Source: Lachnospiraceae bacterium
Lineage (GTDB): Bacteria; Bacillota; Clostridia; Lachnospirales; Lachnospiraceae
Reading direction: 5' to 3'
NCBI GenBank assembly: GCA_029068665.1
Contig: JAIECC010000178.1
Coordinates: 1 to 14,040, forward strand
Length of the DNA: 14,040 nucleotides
In this document: one piece after another, positions 1-8,228 of the stretch
How positions within the stretch are numbered: position 1 is the first letter of the stretch
How the letters are laid out: every line of letters starts with the position of its first letter
The notes under the pieces: generated by a model
The model's database searches: none
What the model was told of the DNA's origin: nothing
Seen by the model: the letters and a program-made list of their open reading frames with translations, nothing else
Program-made: the position numbers and the translations under genes

Positions 1-1
1 T

Positions 2-1087
2 TCATCTCCTTATGCATTCCGGGATGAAACTTCTAGGGGTACGTTTTCAATGACAGATGAGGACGGAGAGCAACATGTAGAAGTAGTAGAGGGACCGATT
101 ACCTATCATACCTTTGACTTGACCGGTACTCATGAGGGAAGGCAGTATGACTTTGGAATAAAAAAGGATGCATGGAATAGTGCTGTTGGATTTTCTCTTC
201 ATGGGACAGAGCAGATAAGCGTACGTGGAGATGAGTATCTCGTGGAGGATGTAGTGAGTCGCTGGCTTGACCCCTATTCAAGAGGGCAAAATCAATGCAG
301 ATATTCCTATGAGGAAGCGGTTGCGTTATGTGATGCATATCTGGAACAGGCAGGAATTGAAAATATGAAAGCCCGGCGTTGGAAAGATATTAACTACGTT
401 ACCAGATATGAGACCTGGACCGGGGGAACAGGAGAAGGAGAGGTAGCAGGATATGCAATTTATTACTATCGTACCTATGGTCAGATTGGTGATAGTTATG
501 TAGGTGCAAAACAGGATAAAATATTGGAGGGTAATGGGACGATTCTGCTGGCATACGATCCGTTGAATGATTTTGAATCCTTATATAGTGATACAATAAA
601 TACCAAATTGACATACGAAGGTTATAGGAATGACCACATGGGTGATATTTCTTTAGAGGAATATTTGGAAGGAATAGAGTCAGGGAGTGACTCGGAAGAA
701 GGCGAAATAGCTGAAATACCAATCCTCAAGGAATGTATTGTATTTACGGTAAATGATAATGGGGTGGCTTCCATGCAATACTTTAATCCAATGGAAAATG
801 TAGGTTTAATGGCAGAAAATGTAGCCTTATTACCATTTGATAAAGTCTATGAGTCCGGTTGTAATTATTTGAAGGTGATAGCTGGTGATATTGGCATAAC
901 AGATGCACCGGCTCCGGTAACAATCGGAAGGATTGAACTGAATCTGGCAAGAGTACAGGACCCAATGGCAGAGAATTCGTATACCATGCTGCCGGTCTGG
1001 GATTTTCGAATCGGAACCACAGGGGATACTTTGGTAACGGTGAATGCAATTGATGGTTCGATTATTGATCGGACTGCAGGATATTAG
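2..1087 (+). CDS. Lipoprotein-family protein of an ABC transporter operon, 5' end cut by window edge
   Basis: The reading frame is open from base 2 with no stop, so the ATG at 50 is probably internal and the gene begins outside the window; 361 residues are visible. It is a paralogue of the protein at 2004-3527. Shared segments are YSYEEAVALC (here) against YSKEEAIALC, NPMENVG against NPMENEE, and the C-terminal PVWDFR...VTVNAIDG...DR. In the complete paralogue about 190 residues, including a lipoprotein signal, precede the point that matches base 50, which supports truncation here. The final VPVWDF-like block recalls the Clostridia lipoprotein family DUF6034, but that is from memory and unverified. 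It is probably an extracytoplasmic membrane-anchored partner of the permease starting 17 bases downstream. No enzymatic motif is seen. Confidence 0.75.
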   Translation, partial: SSPYAFRDETSRGTFSMTDEDGEQHVEVVEGPITYHTFDLTGTHEGRQYDFGIKKDAWNSAVGFSLHGTEQISVRGDEYLVEDVVSRWLDPYSRGQNQCRYSYEEAVALCDAYLEQAGIENMKARRWKDINYVTRYETWTGGTGEGEVAGYAIYYYRTYGQIGDSYVGAKQDKILEGNGTILLAYDPLNDFESLYSDTINTKLTYEGYRNDHMGDISLEEYLEGIESGSDSEEGEIAEIPILKECIVFTVNDNGVASMQYFNPMENVGLMAENVALLPFDKVYESGCNYLKVIAGDIGITDAPAPVTIGRIELNLARVQDPMAENSYTMLPVWDFRIGTTGDTLVTVNAIDGSIIDRTAGY

Positions 1088-1104
1088 TAGGAGGAAGGGA
1101 TAGA

Positions 1105-1965
1105 ATGCGGGCATTTCAAACAGATTTAGAACGGGCCATAACTTCCGTTGGATTTATGCTGGCAGTTGTAGGAATTGTGGTTGCGTTAATGGCAGGTGGA
1201 TTTACCGGCTTATGGGTAGACATGGAGGTCGTTAAGAAGGAAGGGCTGGAGTTCGGATATCACTGGCAGATGCTGAAGCGGGGATTACAAAGTGAAGCAT
1301 TTACCTTTGCCCTGCCTATTCTATGTACCTTAGGATTTGGTGGCGTTTACCTGGAGGAAATGAAAAGCGGATATTATAAGTTCGCCCTTCCCCGGTATGG
1401 AAGAAGAAACTATGTGTTGACAAAGGTAATCATAAGTGTTCTCTCCGGAGGACTGGCAATGTGGCTGGGAGTAATGCTGACTGCACTGATTTACTGGACA
1501 GTATATGCACCCATGGAAATTAATATGGAGCTGGCAGCACTAAGCGGCAGGGTATCTGATGTCATGTATGCTGCCACAGGTGCAGCAAAGGATGTAGCGG
1601 GTTTTTATGTGGATGTAACAGTACAGGATGCTTTGCACAGCAATATGTTTCTTCTGTTGCTGCAGTGGTCTGCCATAGCATTTCTAATGGGAGGGACATG
1701 GGCAGGTGTCAGTTGCTTTTTTGCAGTATTGTATGGAAATCGGTATATGGCATATGGAGCCTCCTTCCTTATCAGCTACCTGCTGATTATCCTGCTTACA
1801 AGGTTTTTTAATGGTATTTATATATTCAATCCAAGAGAGTGGTTTAATCAGACCTGTTATTGGGAAGGCGGAAACTTAGGTGTAATGGCGCTGCTGACGG
1901 AATGTATGCTGATTCTCATGCTGGTGAATGGCATTTTGATGGAGCGAAAGCTTGCACCGGCATAG
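1105..1965 (+). CDS. ABC-2-like permease subunit, six predicted membrane helices
   Basis: This 286-residue protein has hydrophobic segments at about 14-33, 64-82, 105-131, 182-209, 213-233 and 258-278, the six-helix layout of ABC-2 type exporter permeases. Between helices 2 and 3 lies a basic cytoplasmic loop (KSGYYKFALPRYGRR, about 87-101), which in such permeases precedes the third helix. A similar loop, PYYLIRINRRQW, occurs in the permease at 3559-4452, so the two may be distant paralogues that form a heterodimer. A long non-membrane loop lies at about 132-180. The start is the ATG with AGGAGG at 1089-1094, ten bases upstream. It begins 17 bases after the preceding lipoprotein gene and is probably cotranscribed with it. 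Assignment as a transporter subunit rests on topology and on the ATPase gene downstream; the substrate is unknown. Confidence 0.75.
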   Translation: MRAFQTDLERAITSVGFMLAVVGIVVALMAGGFTGLWVDMEVVKKEGLEFGYHWQMLKRGLQSEAFTFALPILCTLGFGGVYLEEMKSGYYKFALPRYGRRNYVLTKVIISVLSGGLAMWLGVMLTALIYWTVYAPMEINMELAALSGRVSDVMYAATGAAKDVAGFYVDVTVQDALHSNMFLLLLQWSAIAFLMGGTWAGVSCFFAVLYGNRYMAYGASFLISYLLIILLTRFFNGIYIFNPREWFNQTCYWEGGNLGVMALLTECMLILMLVNGILMERKLAPA

Positions 1966-2003
1966 GACACTTGTGGAATGAAACGTGAATAAGGAGGTTC
2001 ATG

Positions 2004-3527
2004 ATGAAAAGAAATGCGGAAAAGATATGTGCTGTTATGGCTGTAATATTGTTATTGTCATCAGGCTGCCTGAAAAATCCGGAATTCGAATCGGTTAGCA
2101 ATAAAGAGGGCACGGATAACTGGTTATTAAATAATGCCGCCAGCGATGAAGGAATTCCCCTTCGAGAACAGCTTCAGGTGCCGGAGTCTGTTCACTGGAC
2201 CAGTGATAAGGTAAATGAATATACAACAGTTGCCATTAATGGAACGCCGGTGGTTCCGGAGGTAACCGCTGTTCCTGTGTGGAGAATTCATCGAAAAAAT
2301 ATAGACAGTGAATTATTGGAAGACTATGCACGAATTTTATTTGATAATGAGCAACGAAGAACACCGGGAAATTATACGAAGGAATCTCGGTTGCAGTATA
2401 TAGAATCCATGGAGGCATGTATGGAAGCAGGCTGTACCGCTGATGGGACGCCGTTAGATGAAGCCTTTGGTTCCGGACATATGGAGCTGCTGCGGCAGAC
2501 TCTGCAAAGTGAATATGAAGACATAGATACATTAGAGGAGGAATCAGAATGGGAAACGAATGAAACCTATGATTATTCGTTTCGTCCGGATTCTATTGTA
2601 TATGAGGGGGATATACCCTATACGTATGACTATGAGGAAGGTGGAGTTGTAGGTCTTTATAACGGAAAAGAATATGAGCTGCATTTTGCACGGGATGGAA
2701 TTAATTCTGACATTCATTTCCATATGTATGACATTGAGGAAACCGCTTACGGTTGTCCGTATCAGTTTATTCAATATGAAGTTCCGAATCTCGAAGAATT
2801 AGAGGCGAAGGGGGTAACGCCGGATGAGAGTACGTGTGCGTATTCCAAAGAGGAAGCCATAGCCTTGTGTAAAGATTTTCTGATGCAGTTGGGAATTGAA
2901 AACATGGAGGTTTCCGGAGAGATAGAAGAGCTGAATCTTGTTAATAGTAACGGCGTATTTCCAGTGAAGCTGGGAAATGAGGGGTATTTAATATTCTTCA
3001 CACGGACTTATGAAGGCATCCGGGATTTGAGCGTTGGCAGCCGGGAGTTTATCATTCCGGGAGCCGCCTATGGCGGTGAACTGCCAATTAGCATTCGGTG
3101 GTATATGAGCAATGAATTTCATACATGGAAGGAATCCGGTCATACAGAGGAAGGCTTTCAACTGCCTCAAAGACAGGAAACTGCTGCTTTTGTTGTGACA
3201 GATGATGGTATTCTGTATGCCAGTCTGATGAATCCTATGGAGAATGAGGAGTGTCTTGCACAGCATGTGAAGCTGTTGGAGTTTGATCAGATACAGAGAC
3301 GGGCAGAGGATCAAATGGAAATATTGTATGAAGATGCAGGAACGGCTGACAGGAAAAGTGCTATTAATGCAACAGAAATAGAGCTGAATTATGCTGCCAT
3401 GCAGGCACCGGACAGTGAGGGAGAATATATTATGGTGCCGGTTTGGGATTTTAGATGGGGAAATAACATCTGGGTGACAGTGAATGCCATAGACGGAAAC
3501 CGGTTTGACAGAGACAGGGGCTTATAG
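2004..3527 (+). CDS. Lipoprotein of the ABC transporter operon, paralogue of the first gene
   Basis: The N-terminus MKRNAEK is followed by a hydrophobic run and SSGC, with Cys22 as the probable lipidated residue, so this is a membrane-anchored extracytoplasmic protein of 507 residues. Two ATGs are adjacent (2001 and 2004). AAGGAGG at 1991-1997 is only 3 bases from the first and 6 from the second, so 2004 is preferred. The middle is rich in Asp, Glu and Tyr. The C-terminal half, from about residue 278, matches the gene at 2-1087 in YSKEEAIALC, the NPMEN block and VPVWDF (about 478-483). It resembles the Clostridia DUF6034 lipoproteins (tentative). It sits between the two permease genes, suggesting a duplicated lipoprotein-permease module. 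It could be a substrate-capturing or sensing subunit. No catalytic signature is visible. Confidence 0.8.
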   Translation: MKRNAEKICAVMAVILLLSSGCLKNPEFESVSNKEGTDNWLLNNAASDEGIPLREQLQVPESVHWTSDKVNEYTTVAINGTPVVPEVTAVPVWRIHRKNIDSELLEDYARILFDNEQRRTPGNYTKESRLQYIESMEACMEAGCTADGTPLDEAFGSGHMELLRQTLQSEYEDIDTLEEESEWETNETYDYSFRPDSIVYEGDIPYTYDYEEGGVVGLYNGKEYELHFARDGINSDIHFHMYDIEETAYGCPYQFIQYEVPNLEELEAKGVTPDESTCAYSKEEAIALCKDFLMQLGIENMEVSGEIEELNLVNSNGVFPVKLGNEGYLIFFTRTYEGIRDLSVGSREFIIPGAAYGGELPISIRWYMSNEFHTWKESGHTEEGFQLPQRQETAAFVVTDDGILYASLMNPMENEECLAQHVKLLEFDQIQRRAEDQMEILYEDAGTADRKSAINATEIELNYAAMQAPDSEGEYIMVPVWDFRWGNNIWVTVNAIDGNRFDRDRGL

Positions 3528-3558
3528 GGAAGGATATGGTTACAGAAGGAGAAACAGT

Positions 3559-4452
3559 ATGAAAGAAGCATTTACATTATGTAAAATCAACTACAGCCAC
3601 TGGCGGGGAAACAAAAGGATTCTGGTATCCTTTCTGCTGGGAGCAGTGCTTTGCTTTTTGCTGACAGAGAAAATCATGGCATTTGCAAAAGAAAAGGATA
3701 CGGTAATGATGGTTATGGAGCCGTTTATCTGGAGCTTTGAAGATGGACAGTCCATTATGCTTAGTTCCCTGATTTTGATTTTATTATTTGCGGACATGCC
3801 ATTTCTGGATGGTTCTGTACCCTATTATCTGATACGAATCAATCGCAGGCAATGGCTTACCGGACAGTTGATGTATGTCATCAGTGCCACACTGCTTTAC
3901 CTGGGATATATTTTTGCCATAACCGGACTTTTGTGTATGCGCCGGGCATTCCCCGGCAATATGTGGAGCGAGACCGCTGCCCGGCTGGGTTACACAGATG
4001 CTGGAGAGGTGCTGGCAGTACCTGCGGTCATACATGCCATGGAAATGTCACGACCCTATAAGTGTGCCTTGATTATCGTGGGTTTAATGCTGGGCTATAC
4101 TCTCATGTCTGTACTGCTCATGTTCGTAGTGAATATGTGGAAGGGACAGTTGGTTGCAGTACTTAGTGTGGCAGGACTTCATTTGTTTGGCATACTGCTA
4201 AAGCCCAATTGGATTACAGCATTGTTTGATTTGAACGTGGCGCAGCAGAAAGTCGCCCAGTTGGTCTGCGGCTGGTTGTCACCGATTCGGCAGGCAACCT
4301 TTCATTGCCACAATTTCGGTTATGATTCCCTTCCCAGAATGTGGCATTCCTTTGTATTCTTTGGTGTGCTGTCGGTGCTGCTGATTGGGCTGCTGTACTG
4401 GTCTATACGAAAATATAACTTTTATTTTGTTGGCGGGGAGGAATTGACATGA
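3559..4452 (+). CDS. ABC-2-like permease subunit, second copy
   Basis: This is a 297-residue integral membrane protein with hydrophobic segments at about 19-36, 66-84, 102-126, 169-191, 198-213 and 262-282. The frame stays open upstream to an ATG at 3505, but that start would overlap the lipoprotein gene and lacks a ribosome binding site. The ATG at 3559 has AAGGAG at 3546-3551 and gives the short charged N-terminus MKEAFTLCKI seen in such permeases. The basic loop PYYLIRINRRQW (about 88-99) is comparable to that of the permease at 1105-1965, though overall similarity is low. The stop codon overlaps the ATPase start in an ATGA arrangement, which implies translational coupling and a common complex. 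Substrate and transport direction are unknown; absence of a solute-binding-protein fold favours export. Confidence 0.77.
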   Translation: MKEAFTLCKINYSHWRGNKRILVSFLLGAVLCFLLTEKIMAFAKEKDTVMMVMEPFIWSFEDGQSIMLSSLILILLFADMPFLDGSVPYYLIRINRRQWLTGQLMYVISATLLYLGYIFAITGLLCMRRAFPGNMWSETAARLGYTDAGEVLAVPAVIHAMEMSRPYKCALIIVGLMLGYTLMSVLLMFVVNMWKGQLVAVLSVAGLHLFGILLKPNWITALFDLNVAQQKVAQLVCGWLSPIRQATFHCHNFGYDSLPRMWHSFVFFGVLSVLLIGLLYWSIRKYNFYFVGGEELT

Positions 4453-5345
4453 GTATCACAATAATGAAAAACAGGTTATTTCAAAAGAATCCTTTATCAG
4501 AGGATCAGACAGAAGAATTGGAATGGGATGGCAGACTGCCAAGTGAAAAAAAGTATATGAACGGGAAAGAAGAAGAGCAGGCATTATTTGGAGAAGTTGG
4601 AGATGATAAGGTTCAGGAGGAGGGTGAGGAACTTTTGCAGGAATCAGAAGAAACAGAGAGTCCCCTGGAGCTGGATGCCTCAAAGGAATATGCAATCATT
4701 GTTGAGAATGTAGTAAAACAGTTCGGAGAAGAACGGGTGCTGAAAAATGTTTCTCATGGATTTGAAAAGGGCAAGGTACATGGCATTATCGGGAATAACG
4801 GTTCCGGTAAAACAGTAATGTTCAAATGCATCTGCGGCTTTATGCAGCCTACCGAAGGAAGGATTCTGGTACGGGGCAAAGAAATCGGTAAGGATGTAGA
4901 CTTTCCGGAGCATATCGGCATTATCATTGAAACCCCGGGGTTCCTGGCCTTTAAAACAGGGTTCCGTAATCTACAGATACTGGCATCTTTGAATAATCGG
5001 ATTGGCAGAGAGGAGATTATACGAACCATTGAACGGGTAGGGCTGGACCCTGCCATGAAGAAAACAGTCAGTAAGTACTCTCTGGGTATGCGGCAGCGTC
5101 TGGGAATTGCCCAGGCGATTATGGAAGACCCTGATTTGCTGATTCTGGACGAACCTTTTAACGGTCTGGATAAGCATGGTGTTGCAGATATCCGGAATAT
5201 TATTATGGAACTGAAGGAGCAGGGCAAGACCATTTTGCTTGCCAGCCACAATGCGGAAGATATCCGCATCCTTTGTGATACGGTATGTGAAATGGATGCA
5301 GGAATATTACGGGAGGTATCAGGACATGAAACGAAAGAAGAGTAA
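4449..5345 (+). CDS. ABC transporter ATP-binding protein with acidic N-terminal extension
   Basis: This 298-residue protein should power the two upstream permeases by ATP hydrolysis on the cytoplasmic face. The nucleotide-binding domain starts at about residue 81. It has Walker A GNNGSGKT (115-122), signature SLGMRQ (211-216), Walker B DLLILDEP (229-236), D-loop NGLD (238-241) and the switch histidine H267. The Q-loop position reads IIIETPG, so Glu161 stands where Gln is usual; this is also seen in BcrA-type and lantibiotic-immunity ATPases. Residues 1-80 are not part of the fold and are very rich in Glu and Asp, which is unusual for this family. The start is supported by GGGGAGG at 4435-4441 and by the ATGA overlap with the permease. 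The function as an ATPase is certain; the drug- or peptide-export role is inferred. Confidence 0.93.
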   Translation: MSITIMKNRLFQKNPLSEDQTEELEWDGRLPSEKKYMNGKEEEQALFGEVGDDKVQEEGEELLQESEETESPLELDASKEYAIIVENVVKQFGEERVLKNVSHGFEKGKVHGIIGNNGSGKTVMFKCICGFMQPTEGRILVRGKEIGKDVDFPEHIGIIIETPGFLAFKTGFRNLQILASLNNRIGREEIIRTIERVGLDPAMKKTVSKYSLGMRQRLGIAQAIMEDPDLLILDEPFNGLDKHGVADIRNIIMELKEQGKTILLASHNAEDIRILCDTVCEMDAGILREVSGHETKEE

Positions 5346-6483
5346 AAACAGACTGGCAGCAGCCACGCTAATTGCAGTCATAGTATTATTCCAGTGCGGT
5401 CATACCCTTCCGGTGATGGCACAGACAATGGATAATACTACAGGCAGTGAACAGAATACGGATACAGGGGTAGATAATAGCCAGACGAATACATCAGAGC
5501 AGCCGGGGACAAGCGAATCTACAACAGAGGATGTTAATACACCAACAGCTCCAACAGAAAATACCCAGCAGAATCCTGCAGAGAATACGGAGCCGATTGT
5601 GACTCCGGAGGTACCGGAGGAAGAGCCGCCTGCTCATGCACCCAAACTTGTCGTGTCCGCCTGCACTACTGATGTGGAGCAGATTGAACCGGGCATGGAT
5701 GTGACATTTACCCTCACTTTGAAAAATACCAGTTCTACGGAAGCTGTCTACAATATGAAGCTTAGCTATGAAAGTACAACCGGAGATTTAACAGCACTGG
5801 AAGCAACGAACAGTCGGTATATTACCAGTCTGGGTGCCGGAGCAAGCACCACTATATCTTTTCCTATGCACATTTCCAGAGATATTGTGAATTACAATCA
5901 AAAGATTATGGTTAATATGGAATATGAAAATGAGGATGCCATGTCTTACAGCAGTTCGGAAAGTGTATTTATTAATATCTACCGGCCTTTGGGCTTTGTA
6001 GCGGATAAGCCCATTGTTCCATCTCAGGTGGTATCAAAAACCAATGCGAATATAACAGTGAATCTGTTCAATACAGGAAAGGCAACGATTTATAATGTGT
6101 ACTGTAAAGTAGAATGTCGGGGCTTTCTGGAAAGCGGTACCTATTATATCGGGAATATCCTGCCGGAAAGCAGTGCAACTGCTAATTTAGCGCCGACTGC
6201 AGCAAACCGTAACTATGGTGTACTGGGAGATAAAAACATTGATAAGTATGGAAGTGTAAGTGGAAAAATCATCGTTACCTATGAAGATGAACAGGGCACG
6301 GAGTACACGGAAGAATTAAGTATGATTACGGAAATTCTGCCGCCGCCGGACGAAGTGGAGGAACCGGAGATTAAAAAAATCGAATATTCGTCTCAGTGGT
6401 GGGTCAGTATCGTGATTTTATTGGTTCTGGTAGATGGTCTGGTTATTTTTCTGGCATATTATTTCCGAAAGCACCGTGTATAG
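5326..6483 (+). CDS. Secreted single-anchor protein with CARDB-like beta domains
   Basis: Residues 1-32 form a signal peptide: a basic start MKRKKSKNR, a hydrophobic core, and VMA before QT as the likely cleavage site. Residues 34-105 are a Thr/Ser/Asn/Glu/Pro-rich stalk. Two beta-rich segments follow (about 106-218 and 225-336) with features of CARDB/COG1361-type adhesion-like domains, such as VTFTLTLKNTSSTEA and ITVNLFNTGKATIYN. A transmembrane helix at 358-379 ends in the basic tail RKHRV, giving an outside-facing topology. The frame is open to an ATG at 5239, but the ATG at 5326 gives the proper signal peptide and has GGGAGG at 5311-5316. It overlaps the ATPase gene by 20 bases, so it is likely the last gene of the operon. 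COG1361-type proteins often accompany ABC exporters; its exact role is unknown. Confidence 0.8.
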   Translation: MKRKKSKNRLAAATLIAVIVLFQCGHTLPVMAQTMDNTTGSEQNTDTGVDNSQTNTSEQPGTSESTTEDVNTPTAPTENTQQNPAENTEPIVTPEVPEEEPPAHAPKLVVSACTTDVEQIEPGMDVTFTLTLKNTSSTEAVYNMKLSYESTTGDLTALEATNSRYITSLGAGASTTISFPMHISRDIVNYNQKIMVNMEYENEDAMSYSSSESVFINIYRPLGFVADKPIVPSQVVSKTNANITVNLFNTGKATIYNVYCKVECRGFLESGTYYIGNILPESSATANLAPTAANRNYGVLGDKNIDKYGSVSGKIIVTYEDEQGTEYTEELSMITEILPPPDEVEEPEIKKIEYSSQWWVSIVILLVLVDGLVIFLAYYFRKHRV

Positions 6484-6504
6484 GGAGGACCGGAAAAAGC
6501 TTTC

Positions 6505-6532
6505 TTGACAATCTGTTGACAAAGAATATAAT
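6505..6532 (+). promoter_or_regulatory. Consensus sigma-A promoter of proC
   Basis: TTGACA at 6505-6510 and TATAAT at 6527-6532 are perfect -35 and -10 hexamers separated by 16 bases. Transcription would start at about 6539-6540, some 33 bases before the proC ATG. A second TTGACA at 6516-6521 lies 11 bases downstream of the first but is only 5 bases from the -10, so it cannot serve this -10. The promoter separates proC and the genes after it from the ABC operon, although no clear terminator lies between 6484 and 6504. Confidence 0.75.
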
Positions 6533-6572
6533 GAAATGAAAGGCAGTGAAGGATAATATAAGGAGTAATAAA

Positions 6573-7364
6573 ATGAATAAAGTTGGATTTGTGGGAATGG
6601 GGAATATGGCACAGGCAATGGCAGAGGGCTTTTTAAAGTCCGGAAAGCTTCAGCGGGAAGCAGTTCTGGCATATGCCCCCCATAAAGAGAAGCTATATCA
6701 GAACGGAGAGCGGATTGGATTTCTTCCGGTTGATACCTTGGAAGAACTGGTTCATCGGTCTGAGATTATCATAATTGCATGTAAGCCTTATCAGATTTCA
6801 GAGGTATTGACAGAAGTAAAGAATGGATTGACTGGCAAAGCCGTTCTTTCCGTAGCTGCAGGCTGGGTATTTGATGATTTTCATGCTATTCTTGGTGACT
6901 CCGTCCGGATTCAGTGTATCATGCCTAATACTCCGGCTATGGTAGGAGAGGGAGTTATGCTTTTTGAAGCTGCTCATTCTCTAGGGGAGCAAGAGCGGAA
7001 AATGGTACTGGACTGGTTTTCTGCTCTTGGAATGGTGGAAGAACTTCCTACAAGCCTTATGGGAATCGGAGGTGCGGTTACCGGCTGTGGACCGGCATTC
7101 ATGGATTTGATTATGGAGGCTTATGCAGATGCAGCGGTTAAGTACGGAATACAAAGAGATACGGCATATAGATTAATTTCTCAGACTATGCGTGGAAGTG
7201 CCAGATTGCAACAGGTTACCGGCAGTCATCCCGGTGTCTTAAAGGATGCGGTTTGCTCGCCGAATGGAACGACGATTCGGGGAGTTCATGCGCTGGAGCA
7301 TAGCGGTCTGCGGGCGGCCTGTATGGATTCCATCGATGCTATTATGGAGTATAAAAATTTATGA
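6573..7364 (+). CDS. proC: Pyrroline-5-carboxylate reductase
   Basis: This enzyme catalyses the last step of proline synthesis, NAD(P)H-dependent reduction of 1-pyrroline-5-carboxylate to L-proline, in the cytoplasm. The 263-residue length is typical. The N-terminal Rossmann motif is GMGNMA (8-13), MPNTPA lies at 117-122 and GCGPAF at 171-176. The C-terminal signature HPGVLKDAVCSPNGTT spans 219-234, with SPNGTT in place of the commoner SPGGTT. The frame extends to a GTG at 6546, but the ATG at 6573 has AAGGAG at 6560-6565 seven bases upstream and gives the standard start MNKVGFVGMG. Its promoter is at 6505-6532. The TPR protein gene follows after 36 bases with no visible terminator, so readthrough is likely. 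The other proline genes (proA, proB) are not in the window. Confidence 0.95.
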   Translation: MNKVGFVGMGNMAQAMAEGFLKSGKLQREAVLAYAPHKEKLYQNGERIGFLPVDTLEELVHRSEIIIIACKPYQISEVLTEVKNGLTGKAVLSVAAGWVFDDFHAILGDSVRIQCIMPNTPAMVGEGVMLFEAAHSLGEQERKMVLDWFSALGMVEELPTSLMGIGGAVTGCGPAFMDLIMEAYADAAVKYGIQRDTAYRLISQTMRGSARLQQVTGSHPGVLKDAVCSPNGTTIRGVHALEHSGLRAACMDSIDAIMEYKNL

Positions 7365-7400
7365 CATCAAAAGCATCCTGCCGGATAAGAGGAGGTTTTT

Positions 7401-8219
7401 ATGAAGCATAAGGACAAAACCAAAGGAACAAAAATCGTCAATATAATAGTGGCGGTTTTTATTATGCTGTTATTTGGATTGATTGGAATTTTTGCAGCCC
7501 GGCTTTACAATAATATGCAGGGCAAGAATAGCTATCGGGAGCAGGGAATCCTGGATTATAATAATGGAGAATATGCAAAGGCAGCAGCAAATTTTCAGAC
7601 CTCACTAAGTAATAAAGTGTTGTTTTCAGAGCCACTGGATCGGGATACTCGGTTGTATCTGGCAGATTCTTATTTTCGTCTGAAGCAGTATCAGTTCGCA
7701 ATCAATGAGTACGATACGCTTCTGGAAACGGAAGAGGAACAGATTGCATATTTGAATCTGCAAAAGCAGGTTGCCCAGGGATTTATTGATTTTGAAAATC
7801 AAGACTTTGAAGCAGCCCTTCCGGCTTTTCAGGCGGCTGTTGAAAACGGTCATATGGAATGTACCTTATATGCCGGTATTTGTACAGCGGAGCTGGGACG
7901 CAGAGATGAAAGTGTGGCTTATCTGACTACCTATCTCTCGCATAATCCGGAGAGTGCATATGCCTGTACCCAGCTTGCGGATTATTATCTGCAGCAGGGA
8001 TTATATGATACCAGTCAACAATATCTGCAGCAAGGGCTGCAGTCTGGTGACAGGAGCTGTGATGAACAGTTATTGTATGTAGAAATTTTATATTATGAGT
8101 ATCGGCATGACTATAATAAAGCATATGAACTGATTTGCAGTTATATGCAGCAATTTGATGTAACGGAACAGGTACAACGGGAATATGATTTCCTTTCCAC
8201 CAGACAGACGATGGAATGA
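7401..8219 (+). CDS. Membrane-anchored tetratricopeptide repeat protein
   Basis: This 272-residue protein has a basic N-terminus (MKHKDKTKGTK) and a single hydrophobic helix at about 13-35, with no cleavage site, so it is probably N-terminally anchored with the rest outside the membrane. From residue 45 the sequence is a series of helical hairpins of TPR type. Examples are YNNGEYAKAAANFQTSL (53-69), YFRLKQYQFAINEYDTL (91-107), FENQDFEAALPAFQAAV (131-147) and YYLQQGLYDTSQQYLQQ (195-211), the last followed by a degenerate unit to about 254. Such proteins usually scaffold protein complexes; no partner can be named. GGAGG at 7391-7395 supports the start. The gene lies 9 bases before hflX and is likely cotranscribed with it, but no functional link is evident. 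Confidence 0.85.
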   Translation: MKHKDKTKGTKIVNIIVAVFIMLLFGLIGIFAARLYNNMQGKNSYREQGILDYNNGEYAKAAANFQTSLSNKVLFSEPLDRDTRLYLADSYFRLKQYQFAINEYDTLLETEEEQIAYLNLQKQVAQGFIDFENQDFEAALPAFQAAVENGHMECTLYAGICTAELGRRDESVAYLTTYLSHNPESAYACTQLADYYLQQGLYDTSQQYLQQGLQSGDRSCDEQLLYVEILYYEYRHDYNKAYELICSYMQQFDVTEQVQREYDFLSTRQTME

Positions 8220-8228
8220 GGCGTATAA

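Noticed and set aside
3505..3558. Upstream ATG start for the second permease
   Set aside because: It overlaps the lipoprotein gene and lacks a ribosome binding site; the ATG at 3559 is well supported.
4754..5269. Minus-strand frame of 171 codons opposite the ATPase gene
   Set aside because: It is antisense to conserved ABC motifs and has no ribosome binding site or recognisable domain, so it is a shadow of the ATPase gene.
5239..5325. Upstream ATG start for the CARDB-like protein
   Set aside because: It would overlap the ATPase gene by over 100 bases and bury the signal peptide; the start at 5326 restores it.
6484..6504. Terminator after the ABC operon
   Set aside because: A short AAAGCTTT palindrome is present but has too little stem and no proper T-run; the case is too weak to call.
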